Positions 7,590 through 15,289 of a stretch of 34,124 bases of DNA are shown here, one piece after another. The stretch is taken from contig JAFKFK010000050.1 in assembly GCA_017307275.1 (NCBI GenBank), positions 1-34,124 of the forward strand, read 5' to 3'. The position numbers were made by a program, and so were the translations under genes. A model generated the notes under the pieces. That model worked only from the letters and a program-made list of their open reading frames with translations, was not told the origin of the DNA and made no database searches. Numbering within the stretch: position 1 is the stretch's first letter; each line of letters begins with the position of its first letter. This DNA comes from Alphaproteobacteria bacterium (GTDB taxonomy: Bacteria > Pseudomonadota > Alphaproteobacteria > Reyranellales > Reyranellaceae).

Positions 7590-8006
7590 GTGATGAGGTC
7601 TGTCGCGACATTCCTCGCTCTGCCCGGTTCCGACCGTAGGCTGTTGCTCGGGGCCCTGGCGACGATCGTTAGGGTTCGCGCCGGCTTGCGCCTGCAATCC
7701 ATCGAGCGGCTGAAAACCTGGGCGCAGCAAGCGAAAGCGGGCGATATTCCAGCAGATCAGCTTGCATGGGCCGTGCGGGTCGCTTCGCGGCGTCTGCCCG
7801 GCACAAGCTGCCTTGCGTCGGCACTCGCCCTGCAGCGCCTCCTCTCGCAGCAGGGCCTCGTCTCCGAACTGCACATCGGGGTCGCCCGGCAGGCCGAGGC
7901 CTTCGCCGCCCATGCTTGGCTCACGCACCGCGGCGAGATCGTGATCGGTGCGGAAGAGCACGAGGATTTCACGCAGCTCGTCGCCTGGCCTTCGAAACCG
8001 GCCTGA
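7590..8006 (+). CDS. Lasso-peptide biosynthesis B2-like (transglutaminase-fold) protease
   Basis: A 138-residue protein of the B2/McjB C-terminal type, a cysteine-protease fold that removes leader peptides in lasso-peptide pathways. The catalytic Cys is C74 in GTSCLASALALQRLL and the His is H108 in AAHAWL. The third acid is not obvious: no Asp sits 10-13 residues after the His, with E116 and D126 as candidates. Start is GTG at 7590 or ATG at 7593; both lie very close to the AAGGGG stretch, so the ribosome site is weak. A TATGAT at 7579-7584 could be a -10 box, which would make the mRNA nearly leaderless. It is followed by the cyclase-like gene three bases after its stop. Confidence 0.85.
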   Translation: MMRSVATFLALPGSDRRLLLGALATIVRVRAGLRLQSIERLKTWAQQAKAGDIPADQLAWAVRVASRRLPGTSCLASALALQRLLSQQGLVSELHIGVARQAEAFAAHAWLTHRGEIVIGAEEHEDFTQLVAWPSKPA

Positions 8007-8008
8007 TC

Positions 8009-9787
8009 TTGTTTGCGGCGATCTACGATACATCAGGCCGGCCCGTCGACCGTGGGGCGCTGGCGCAAGCGGGCCTCGTCGTTGAAAGTCCGTCCGATGT
8101 GCCGCAGCTCGCCTTCGTCCATTCGAGCGAGAGTTTCGACGGCGAGTGGCGTGGCTGCACGACCCTGCAGGGCCGGTACTGGATCGCAGGCCGCATCCGG
8201 CTCGATGCGCGTCGTGACCTTGCGGCACGACTGGCAAATCAATCCGAGGGAACAGCCCCAGCGCCGACCGACGGCGCGCTTTGTCTGCAGGCCTATTCCG
8301 CCTGGGGGGATCGCTGTGTCGAGCATCTGGCCGGCGACTTTGCCTTCATCCTGTGGGACGGCGAACGTCGTCGGCTGTTGGCCGTGCGCGACCAGCTTGG
8401 CGTGCGCAGCTTGTTCCATGCTCGAAGCGGCAGCGCGTTCGTCGTCGGCGATTCGCTCGACTGGATCGTCGCGGCGCCGCCTGCGGCCGGCCCGATCGAT
8501 CGTGAACATGACGAGCAATGGATTGCCGATTTCCTGACGGCCGGCTCCAGTCTCGACGTCGAGCGGACGGTCTATCGCGACGTGAAGCGACTGGCGCCCG
8601 CCCATCTGCTGGATATTTCCGACGGTGCCGTGGCCACTCGCCGCTACTGGCACCTCGACCTCGGCGAGCCGCTCTATCTTCGAAATGGGGCGGCCTATGC
8701 CGAGCGGTTCCTCGAGCTGATGTCGCTCGCCATCGGTGATCGCTTGCCGGCGGGCCAGGTTGGCATCTCCATGAGCGGCGGGATCGACTCGACCACGCTT
8801 GCCGTCTGCACCATCGCGGCCACGGGCGATCCTTCGCGTGTCGTTGCCGAATGCACGCACTTCGAGCGGCTGATGCCGGATGACGAAGCGTCCTTTGCGA
8901 GGCTCGCCGCCAAGCAGCTCGGGATCGATCTCCAGGTGAAGGCGATAGACGACTTCATCTATGATCCCGGCTGGCGAGACCGATCGGGTGGAGAGGCCGA
9001 ACCTTCGACCGGTATCGTCTCCCGCCATCCCGACCGGCAGATGGCTCTCGAACAGGCGCAGCGCGCGCCGGTCTGGTTCTTCGGCGAAGGGCCGGACAAT
9101 GCGCTGACGTTCGAACGCGACGCCTATTTCTCGTGGCTGGCCCGACGCGGCGAATGGCTGCGTTTCGGTCATGCGGCGCTGCTCTATCTCAAGGCTAAGG
9201 GAATCGGTGGATGGGGCCAGACCTTGCGCCGCTACACCGGCCATGACGCAACCTTGGCTGATGAACTCGACGTCCCGAATTGGCTCGATCGGGGGCTGGT
9301 CGAACGCCTTGGCCAGGAAGAGCGCCTCGGCCGGCTGGGTGGCGGTGCCAATGGTTCGGGGCATTCCTGGCGACCCAAGGCCGTCGCCTCCTTTTCCGAT
9401 GCCATCTGGCCCGCCCTGTTCGACGATTTCGACAGCGACGAGAGGCTGGCGCCAATGGTCTGGCGGCACCCGTACCTCGACTTGCGCGTGCTCGGCTTCC
9501 TGCTCTCCGTGCCCCCGGTGCCGTGGGCCCGGGAGAAACTCCTGATGCGCTTGGCCATGCGGGGCCGGCTACCCGACGCCGTGCTGGGCCGCCGCAAGAC
9601 GCCCCTGGCCGGCGCGCCGTTGGGCGATCTGGTCGCGGCTCGAGGCCTGCCGCCCCTGTCGGGCGCCCCACAGCTTGCACGCTACGTCGACGTGAGTGCT
9701 TTGCCGAACAGGCTTTCGGCGGGAGTGGCGGTGGATCGGCTGATACGTGTCCATGCGCTCGATCACTGGCTGTCCCGGTCCAGCTGA
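8009..9787 (+). CDS. Asparagine-synthetase-like lasso cyclase (C protein)
   Basis: A 592-residue class-B asparagine-synthetase homologue. In lasso-peptide loci this type adenylates an Asp/Glu side chain of the core peptide and closes the isopeptide ring. An N-terminal Ntn-like domain (about 1-200, with GDFAFILWDGERRRLLAVRD) precedes the synthetase domain with PP-motif SGGIDS (256-261) and the C-terminal K-x-R-LP-x-R-KTP region (REKLLMRLAMRGRLP, RRKTP). The start is a TTG at 8009 giving MFAAIYD, the usual N-terminus of the family, so residue 2 is Phe, not the glutaminase Cys; ammonia transfer from glutamine is not expected. It sits three bases behind the B2-like gene. Confidence 0.86.
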   Translation: MFAAIYDTSGRPVDRGALAQAGLVVESPSDVPQLAFVHSSESFDGEWRGCTTLQGRYWIAGRIRLDARRDLAARLANQSEGTAPAPTDGALCLQAYSAWGDRCVEHLAGDFAFILWDGERRRLLAVRDQLGVRSLFHARSGSAFVVGDSLDWIVAAPPAAGPIDREHDEQWIADFLTAGSSLDVERTVYRDVKRLAPAHLLDISDGAVATRRYWHLDLGEPLYLRNGAAYAERFLELMSLAIGDRLPAGQVGISMSGGIDSTTLAVCTIAATGDPSRVVAECTHFERLMPDDEASFARLAAKQLGIDLQVKAIDDFIYDPGWRDRSGGEAEPSTGIVSRHPDRQMALEQAQRAPVWFFGEGPDNALTFERDAYFSWLARRGEWLRFGHAALLYLKAKGIGGWGQTLRRYTGHDATLADELDVPNWLDRGLVERLGQEERLGRLGGGANGSGHSWRPKAVASFSDAIWPALFDDFDSDERLAPMVWRHPYLDLRVLGFLLSVPPVPWAREKLLMRLAMRGRLPDAVLGRRKTPLAGAPLGDLVAARGLPPLSGAPQLARYVDVSALPNRLSAGVAVDRLIRVHALDHWLSRSS

Positions 9788-9826
9788 CCGGACCCTATTG
9801 CCGGTGCCCGGAGGGGTCGGTAGAGA

Positions 9827-10114
9827 GTGCCTATGCTCGACCTGTCCAGCGTGGTGAAGAAGTCGGCCGCCCAGGTGTCGTGCGTCCTCAACGAGGAAGT
9901 TGCCGTGCTGAACGTTGAGCGCGCCCTTTACTTCGGGTTGCAGGGTGTCGGCGCCTATGTCTGGGACAGGCTGGAGGAGCCGCGCTCGGTCGCTGCGATC
10001 TGCGACGACGTTCTGGCGAATTTCGATGTGCCGCCGGATGTCTGCCAACGCGACGTCATGGGATTTCTCGACAGTCTGTCGGAAGCCGGCCTGATCGAAA
10101 CGGTCAAGGCCTGA
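9827..10114 (+). CDS. PqqD-family peptide-recognition protein (B1/RRE type)
   Basis: A small protein of 95 residues (GTG at 9827) or 93 (ATG at 9833). It has the PqqD/RRE winged-helix pattern: VLNEEVAVLNVERALYFGL, then GAYVWDRLEEPRSV, then a C-terminal helix FLDSLSEAGLIE. In RiPP pathways this fold binds the precursor leader and delivers it to the tailoring enzymes; in lasso loci the separate form is called B1. GGAGGGG stands about 10 bases before the GTG. It lies 39 bp after the cyclase-like gene and 35 bp before the nucleotidyltransferase gene, in one run of four plus-strand genes. Its presence implies a leader-bearing peptide substrate somewhere in the genome. Confidence 0.84.
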   Translation: MPMLDLSSVVKKSAAQVSCVLNEEVAVLNVERALYFGLQGVGAYVWDRLEEPRSVAAICDDVLANFDVPPDVCQRDVMGFLDSLSEAGLIETVKA

Positions 10115-10149
10115 TCGCGGCGCGTATTGCGGCCGGCGAGGAACAGACC

Positions 10150-11301
10150 TTGCGCAACAGTCGATCCGGACATGCCACCTTCGATCTCCTTTGCGCGCTG
10201 GTAAGACCGAGGCCCGACCTCGACCGCGCACGGAAGCTCCTCGACGATGGCGCAGACTTCATGGACCTCCTGCAGATGGCGCAGGAACATTCGCTGCAGC
10301 CCCAGCTCATCCGGTCGCTGGCTGAACTCGGCTGGGCGCAGGTGCCACCGGCCGGGCGGTTGTCGCTGGAGAGATTCCAGCAGCTTCACAGCGCCGTGTC
10401 GCTCGCGGCCGCCGAACAGCTCGGCCGGATCGCCGATGCGTTTGCCACTCGCGGCGTTCGCTTTGCCGCCTTCAAGGGCGTGACCCTCGCAATCATCCTG
10501 TATGGCGATCTGTCGGCGCGGGAATACACGGACGTCGATCTCATTGTCCCGGCCGAAGCGCTCGACGCTGCCGAGGATGCCGTCGAAGCGCTGGGCTACG
10601 TCAACGATCACAGCGACCGGCACTTCCGGCATGCCTTCCAGGGATATCAGCGGCAATTTGCCTTCACCCATCCCAATCAGGCCACGGTCGATCTTCACTG
10701 GGACTTCACCGGCCGCCATCTGCCGTTTCCCTTGTCGGCGGCGGACGTTTGGGGTGCGCTTGAGGAAGTGAAAGTCGGACAGCGGCGCATCCCCGCCATC
10801 GCCGGCGCCGATCTCGCGCTGCTGCTGGCCGGTCATGGCACCAAGGAGCGTTGGCGCAGCCTGGGCTGGGTTGTCGACTTTGCCGTGCTGGTCGAACGCC
10901 AAGGCGATCTCGACTGGGTGGCGATCCATACCCGCGCCCAGGCGCAGGGTTGCGGTGACACCGTACTGTTGGCCTGCACGCTCGCTGAACGCTTGTTGGG
11001 TGTCGCCGTGCCGCAAGTGCTGGCGCGGCCGCTCGGCCGAAGCACGCGTGTCCAAATGCTGGCTTCGGCGTTGATCGATGAGCTGCATCACGGTGAACGC
11101 GGGCCGAATGTGGTGCGCAACCTCGCCGATATCGACGTCTGCGACCGGCGCCTGGACAGGATTGCCGCGAGCGTCAAGCTGGCGCTGACGCCGACGGCCA
11201 GCGATTACCGCGCCATGCCGTTGCCGTCGTCGCTATGGCCGCTCTACCGCATCACGCGGCCGTTCCGCCTGGCCGCTCACGCCATCGCTGCCCGCTTCTG
11301 A
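10150..11301 (+). CDS. Nucleotidyltransferase-family protein (NTP_transf_5 type)
   Basis: A 383-residue protein with the polymerase-beta-like nucleotidyltransferase core found in RiPP and exopolysaccharide loci. The signature is FAAFKGVTLAIILYGD followed by REYTDVDLIV, with D128 and D130 as metal ligands. The first plausible start is TTG at 10150, about eight bases after a GAGGA; the next in-frame ATG is far inside the conserved part. It is the last gene of the B2, cyclase, PqqD run. Its final 69 bp overlap the 3' end of the convergent membrane-protein gene. Homologues in kinase-bearing lasso loci are proposed to modify the phosphorylated peptide; the transferred nucleotide and target here are unknown. 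Confidence 0.83.
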   Translation: MRNSRSGHATFDLLCALVRPRPDLDRARKLLDDGADFMDLLQMAQEHSLQPQLIRSLAELGWAQVPPAGRLSLERFQQLHSAVSLAAAEQLGRIADAFATRGVRFAAFKGVTLAIILYGDLSAREYTDVDLIVPAEALDAAEDAVEALGYVNDHSDRHFRHAFQGYQRQFAFTHPNQATVDLHWDFTGRHLPFPLSAADVWGALEEVKVGQRRIPAIAGADLALLLAGHGTKERWRSLGWVVDFAVLVERQGDLDWVAIHTRAQAQGCGDTVLLACTLAERLLGVAVPQVLARPLGRSTRVQMLASALIDELHHGERGPNVVRNLADIDVCDRRLDRIAASVKLALTPTASDYRAMPLPSSLWPLYRITRPFRLAAHAIAARF

Positions 11302-13290
11302 GTCGCTGCCGTCCCGCAGCGCCCGCAGGATATCGATGAAGTCGTCGGTCCAGGGGCGGATACCTGTCGTATCGAGAGGCTTCAGCGCCTCGCCGAGAGG
11401 TGCTTGAGCGAGACGTGCCCTGTCGCGTGTCGCGACGATCCATTCGCTGGTCATGCGATCGGTGGCGAGGCCGCCCGTCCAGCCATGCGCCACCGCGGCG
11501 GCGAGCACGAACGGATCGAATGTCAGGAACTTGTGCGACACCTGCACGGCGATCAGCCCGTCGGTCGCGAGGTGCCGGATGTAGATGCCGAACGCCTCGA
11601 CGGTCAGCAGGTGGAGCGGCGGCGCATTACCGGAGAAGGCGTCGAGTACCAGCAGGTCGTAGTTGCGCGATGGTTCGCGCTCCAGGCTGAGGCGGGCATC
11701 GCCCAGGACGACCTCGATCTCCGCGTCGGACTCGGCCAGGAAGGTGAAGTCGCGTCGCGCGATCCGTTCGATTGCCGGATCGATTTCGTAGAACACGATC
11801 GTGTCGCCCGGTCGACCGTAGGCTGCGATCGTACCGGCGCCCAATCCGATCACGGCGATGCGACGCGGCCGCTCGGGCAGGGTGGCAACCGCCAGCCCCA
11901 CGGCAGATTGAGGACGGTAATACTCGGTCGGCTCGCGTCGGCGTTCGGGCGCCATGTATTGCAGTCCATGCAGGATGATGCCGTGCATGAGCTCCCGCCG
12001 ATGGTCGGGCTTGCCGATGTCTTCCTCGACCACGTGAAGCGTGCCGTAGAAGCTGCGTTGCTGCGACACCAGTATGTCGCGATCGACCCGGTAGACGTGG
12101 CGGACACCGTAGAGGCCGGCTGCCAACGCCAGACCCGTGCAGACAAGCACTGCGCCCTTGAAAAGCGGTCTGGCGAAGGCGAAAGCGCCGAGGGCGAGTG
12201 GCACCGAAGTCGCGGCCAGGAGGATGGCCATGTCGTAGTGCGCGGTCAGCAGCAGAGGGGCAGCCACGGCGACCATCAGCCCGCCCAGCGCGCCACCCAA
12301 CGAGAGAGCAAAGTAGTAGGAGCCGAGCCGGCGCGGCTCGGGCCGCCGTTGCGCCAGCTCGCCGTGGCAATAGAGGCAGACCACGAAGAGACCGGCCAGG
12401 AACAACGGCGCGAGCACCGTCGGCTCGAACCTGAAGCGGACCATGGTCATGACCCGCGCCATCACCACGATGAAGACAGTCGCTGCCAACATCCAGAAAA
12501 GGCGATGGAAACGCATCCGGCCGTCGAACCAGACCACGAAGCTGAGCAGATAGAGGGCAAGCGGCGGAATCCAGAGCAGGGGAAGCGGTGCCACGTCGCG
12601 CGTGAGATATTCTGTCGTCGCGACCAGCAGCGCTGTCGGCAGGGCGGCCAGGATCGCCCATGTCGCGATGTCGGCCCTCTTCGGAGGGATGGCAGTCGAA
12701 TCGGGTGCCGGCTGGAGCTGTCGCCGCGTGCGCCAGGCGAGGGCCAGGATCAGGAGGGCAGCCAGCAGATAGAAGGCGCTCCACGCCAGCGCTTGAGTGT
12801 GGAGAGCGAACCAGGGTTCGATCGCGAAGGGATAGGCCAGCAGCGCGGCAATCGACGCCAGATTGGAGAAGGCATAGAGCCGCCACGGCACGTGCCCGCC
12901 GCCAGCGTGCCAGGACTGCACCAGGGGGCCGGTCGCTGCCAGCAGCATGTAGGGTGCGCCGACGCTTGCCAGCAGGAGGCCGCCTATCTGAATCAGCGCA
13001 TGGTGTGGATCGGCCGGCTTCCAGTTCGCGTCCGGCAGCATCGGCAAGGCGAGCAGGCTGGCCGCCAGCAGGATGAGATGGAGCAGGCGCTGCCACTTGG
13101 GCGAGAGCAGCCGGATGGAGAGCGCGGCGTAGCCGTAGCCGACGACCAGCGCGCCCTGGAAGAACACCAGGCAGGTGGTCCAAACGGACGCGCTACCGCC
13201 GAACCAGGGCGTGATCAGCCGCCCCATCAACGGCTGCACGAGAAAGAGGAGAAATGCCGACAGCAGGATAGCGCCTGCCGGCAGCATCAT
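11233..13290 (-). CDS. Membrane-fused spermidine-synthase-like protein
   Basis: A polytopic protein with a C-terminal Rossmann methyltransferase-like domain. From the chosen ATG (13290, GGGGA about 12 bases upstream) it has 685 residues; an ATG at 13317 or a TTG at 13326 would add 9-12. The N-terminal 400 residues form about ten or more hydrophobic helices without a recognisable transport signature. The C-terminal third carries IAVIGLGAGTIAAYG, an acidic FYEIDP and VVLGDARLSLE, as in spermidine synthases and SAM enzymes. Proteins of this build are usually called fused MFS/spermidine synthase; polyamine synthesis is not proven for them. Its 3' end overlaps the nucleotidyltransferase gene on the other strand. 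Confidence 0.85.
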   Translation of the reverse strand: MMLPAGAILLSAFLLFLVQPLMGRLITPWFGGSASVWTTCLVFFQGALVVGYGYAALSIRLLSPKWQRLLHLILLAASLLALPMLPDANWKPADPHHALIQIGGLLLASVGAPYMLLAATGPLVQSWHAGGGHVPWRLYAFSNLASIAALLAYPFAIEPWFALHTQALAWSAFYLLAALLILALAWRTRRQLQPAPDSTAIPPKRADIATWAILAALPTALLVATTEYLTRDVAPLPLLWIPPLALYLLSFVVWFDGRMRFHRLFWMLAATVFIVVMARVMTMVRFRFEPTVLAPLFLAGLFVVCLYCHGELAQRRPEPRRLGSYYFALSLGGALGGLMVAVAAPLLLTAHYDMAILLAATSVPLALGAFAFARPLFKGAVLVCTGLALAAGLYGVRHVYRVDRDILVSQQRSFYGTLHVVEEDIGKPDHRRELMHGIILHGLQYMAPERRREPTEYYRPQSAVGLAVATLPERPRRIAVIGLGAGTIAAYGRPGDTIVFYEIDPAIERIARRDFTFLAESDAEIEVVLGDARLSLEREPSRNYDLLVLDAFSGNAPPLHLLTVEAFGIYIRHLATDGLIAVQVSHKFLTFDPFVLAAAVAHGWTGGLATDRMTSEWIVATRDRARLAQAPLGEALKPLDTTGIRPWTDDFIDILRALRDGSDSEAGSDGVSGQAERPRDAVERP

Positions 13291-13371
13291 GTCCGATCGT
13301 GATTCCCCTGCACGCATCCGGCGCAAAGGATGTCAGCCGGTACGGGAAAGCAAGTCCCGTCCGAGGCCGGC

Positions 13372-14502
13372 CTATTCCGCGGCCGCTGCGGCGAAGCGCA
13401 GATCCGGCAGCATCGTCGAACGGTCGATTGGCGCACCGGCATCGAACTTCTTCAGTTCGGGCATCACGGTCCTGGCGAACATGGTCATGTTCCGTGCCGC
13501 TTCCTCGTGCGGCATGCCGGCATAGGAGAAGACGCCGACGTAGCCACAGTTCCGGGTCTGCTTGTGGATCGCCATGATCTTTTCGTAGACCTGCTCGGGT
13601 GTGCCGTAGACCTGAAGATCGGCGAAGAACTCGATCGCCTTCTGGTCGCCGTAGACGGCGAGTTTCTCGTTCATCTTGGCGTAGTACTCGTAGCCGCGCT
13701 GGTTCTTCATGTGAGCACCGGCAAACTGGTAGTGGTCGAGCACGGTGCGGTAGTAGCCGCCGATATACTTCACCGCCATCTCGCGCGCCCGCTCCGCGCT
13801 CTCGTCGACGAAGGTCCAGCCGGCCGAGATCGGCTGTGGCGCGTCGGTGCCGTTGATCTCGCGATAGAGCTGATTGTACTCGGTGAGTTCCTTCTCGACC
13901 TCGCGCCACGGCTTCTGCGGGATGATGAGGAGGCCGACCCCCAACCGCGCCATGATGCGCGCGCTCTCCGGACTGACGGCGGCGGCATAGGTGCGGCCGC
14001 GGAAGCTCTTGAAGGGGGCGGGGCGGATCTCGACGGGCGGCTGCTTGTAGTGCTTGCCCTGATATTCCATCACGCCGGTCTCGAGACCCTTCAGCAGGGC
14101 ATCGCCGTATTCGACGAACAGCTCGCGGCTGTCGCCCATGTCGAGGCGGAAGCCGTCGAACTCCACCTTGCCCGCCCCACGGCCGAGACCCAGAATCATG
14201 CGCCCGCCGGACAGGTGGTCGAGCATGGAGATCTGTTCGGCGACCCGCATGGGATCGTGCCACGGCAGCACCACCACCATGGAGCCGAGCCGGACGTTCT
14301 TGGTGCGGCCGGCCATGTAGGAGAGGAACTGCACCACGTCGGGGCACATCGTGTAGTCGGTGAAATGATGCTCGACCGACCAGATCGAATCGAAACCCAA
14401 CGGCTCGGCCATGTCGGCCAGCGCCAGTTCGTTCAGGTAGATCTGCCGATCGGTAACTGCCCGGCCCGTGTTCTGAAAGACTGCAGCCATTCCGGTGTGC
14501 AC
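13372..14502 (-). CDS. LLM-class flavin-dependent monooxygenase (luciferase-like)
   Basis: A 376-residue bacterial-luciferase-fold protein using FMNH2 or F420H2. Family features are the TIM-barrel start LALADMAEPLGFDSIWSVEHHFTDY, the RTKNVRLGSMVVVLPWHDP strand, EQISMLDHLSGGRMILGLGRG and the C-terminal YGTPEQVYEKI block. The GTG at 14502 is favoured because GAGGGGA stands seven bases upstream; the in-frame ATG at 14490 is too far from it. The substrate is unknown; the family covers alkane, sulfonate and various organic-acid monooxygenases. A near-palindrome at 14532-14547, about 30 bases upstream, may control it. It is transcribed away from the LolA-like gene. Confidence 0.9.
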   Translation of the reverse strand: MHTGMAAVFQNTGRAVTDRQIYLNELALADMAEPLGFDSIWSVEHHFTDYTMCPDVVQFLSYMAGRTKNVRLGSMVVVLPWHDPMRVAEQISMLDHLSGGRMILGLGRGAGKVEFDGFRLDMGDSRELFVEYGDALLKGLETGVMEYQGKHYKQPPVEIRPAPFKSFRGRTYAAAVSPESARIMARLGVGLLIIPQKPWREVEKELTEYNQLYREINGTDAPQPISAGWTFVDESAERAREMAVKYIGGYYRTVLDHYQFAGAHMKNQRGYEYYAKMNEKLAVYGDQKAIEFFADLQVYGTPEQVYEKIMAIHKQTRNCGYVGVFSYAGMPHEEAARNMTMFARTVMPELKKFDAGAPIDRSTMLPDLRFAAAAAE

Positions 14503-14531
14503 AGCGTTTCCCCTCGTTGGTTTTCACTATG

Positions 14532-14547
14532 GTAAACGGCCGTTCAC
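14532..14547. promoter_or_regulatory. Candidate operator palindrome upstream of the monooxygenase gene
   Basis: GTAAACGGCCGTTCAC has a perfect 10-bp core (AACGGCCGTT) and one mismatched pair in the flanks. It lies in the 105-bp gap between the divergent monooxygenase and LolA-like genes, close to the monooxygenase start. The size and symmetry suit a dimeric repressor of TetR type. No regulator gene is adjacent. Confidence 0.45.
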
Positions 14548-14607
14548 ATGATTGGAAAGCCCCCTCGAATGCTTGATTCCGCCGTATTCGACCGTCATAT
14601 CCCGCCC

Positions 14608-15246
14608 ATGAACATCCGTTCCCGGCGTACGTTTCTCGCGGGCCTTGGCGCAGCCTCGGTTGCAGGTTTCACCGGCTCCTTTGCCTCCGCGCAGACGGCC
14701 AATCCCGACGTGGCCGCGGTCGAGCGGTACTTCAACGGTCTGCGCACCATGCAGGCACGGTTCGTGCAATCCAATCCCGGCGGCACCGTCGTGCAGGGCA
14801 CCCTCTCGGTGCGACGGCCCGGCCGCATGCGTTTCGAATACGATCCGCCCTCGCAGCTCAAGATCGTGGCCGACGGCAGCCAGGTCACGATGTGGGACAT
14901 CGCCAATCGCGATTTCGGCCAGTGGCCCATCGGCTGGACCGCGGCTTCGTTCCTGGTGAAGGACCCAATGGTCCTGCAGGGCGGCGAGCTCGCCGTGGAA
15001 AAGGTCGAGCGCGCCGACGGCATGCTGCAGCTCACGCTCAGCCAGGCCCGCAAGCCGCAGGAAGGCAAGGTGATCGTGCGACTCGGCGAGAACCCGATGG
15101 TGCTGCGCGGCTGGACGATCATCGACAATCGCGGCCAGCGAGTCGACGTTTCGCTGAACGGCCTGCAAACCGGTGTGCAGCTCGCCGATTCGCTCTTCAA
15201 GTTCGACGGTCCCGACGCCAGCATTATTCGTCGCGGCGGTCGCTGA
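14608..15246 (+). CDS. lolA: LolA-like outer-membrane lipoprotein carrier
   Basis: Periplasmic chaperone-like protein of 212 residues. The ATG at 14608 gives a twin-arginine signal (RSRRTFLAGLGAASVAG, cleavage probably after ASA), so export by Tat is likely; an ATG at 14548 would bury that signal. The LolA pattern is seen in the residues around FNGLRTMQARFVQ, RRPGRMRFEYDPPSQLKIVADG and PMVLRGWTIIDNRGQRVDVSL. LolA carries lipoproteins from LolCDE to LolB. Tat export is less usual for this family than Sec. The upstream 105-bp gap holds the palindrome at 14532 and otherwise no clear promoter. Confidence 0.83.
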   Translation: MNIRSRRTFLAGLGAASVAGFTGSFASAQTANPDVAAVERYFNGLRTMQARFVQSNPGGTVVQGTLSVRRPGRMRFEYDPPSQLKIVADGSQVTMWDIANRDFGQWPIGWTAASFLVKDPMVLQGGELAVEKVERADGMLQLTLSQARKPQEGKVIVRLGENPMVLRGWTIIDNRGQRVDVSLNGLQTGVQLADSLFKFDGPDASIIRRGGR

Positions 15247-15289
15247 GGCGTTATAACCTGCGCCTGACAAGGCGTGGGGACGGCAGAAC

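Noticed and set aside
7378..7593. A 71-codon plus-strand frame ending in TGATG at the B2 start, with a tail SLPVHHDVFGCYDKG resembling a lasso core
   Set aside because: Most of it is antisense to the PhyH paralogue and Arg-rich, as expected of a shadow frame. The leader lacks Thr at -2 and no ribosome site is seen.
7562..7639. A 25-codon frame MTFSDAMIRGDEVCRDIP... overlapping the B2 start
   Set aside because: The possible leader would be only about nine residues and the rest is read through the B2 gene in another frame.
11404..13302. A 632-codon plus-strand frame rich in Arg, Gln, Asp and Glu
   Set aside because: Antisense shadow of the membrane-fused spermidine-synthase-like gene; strongly polar because the real gene codes hydrophobic helices.
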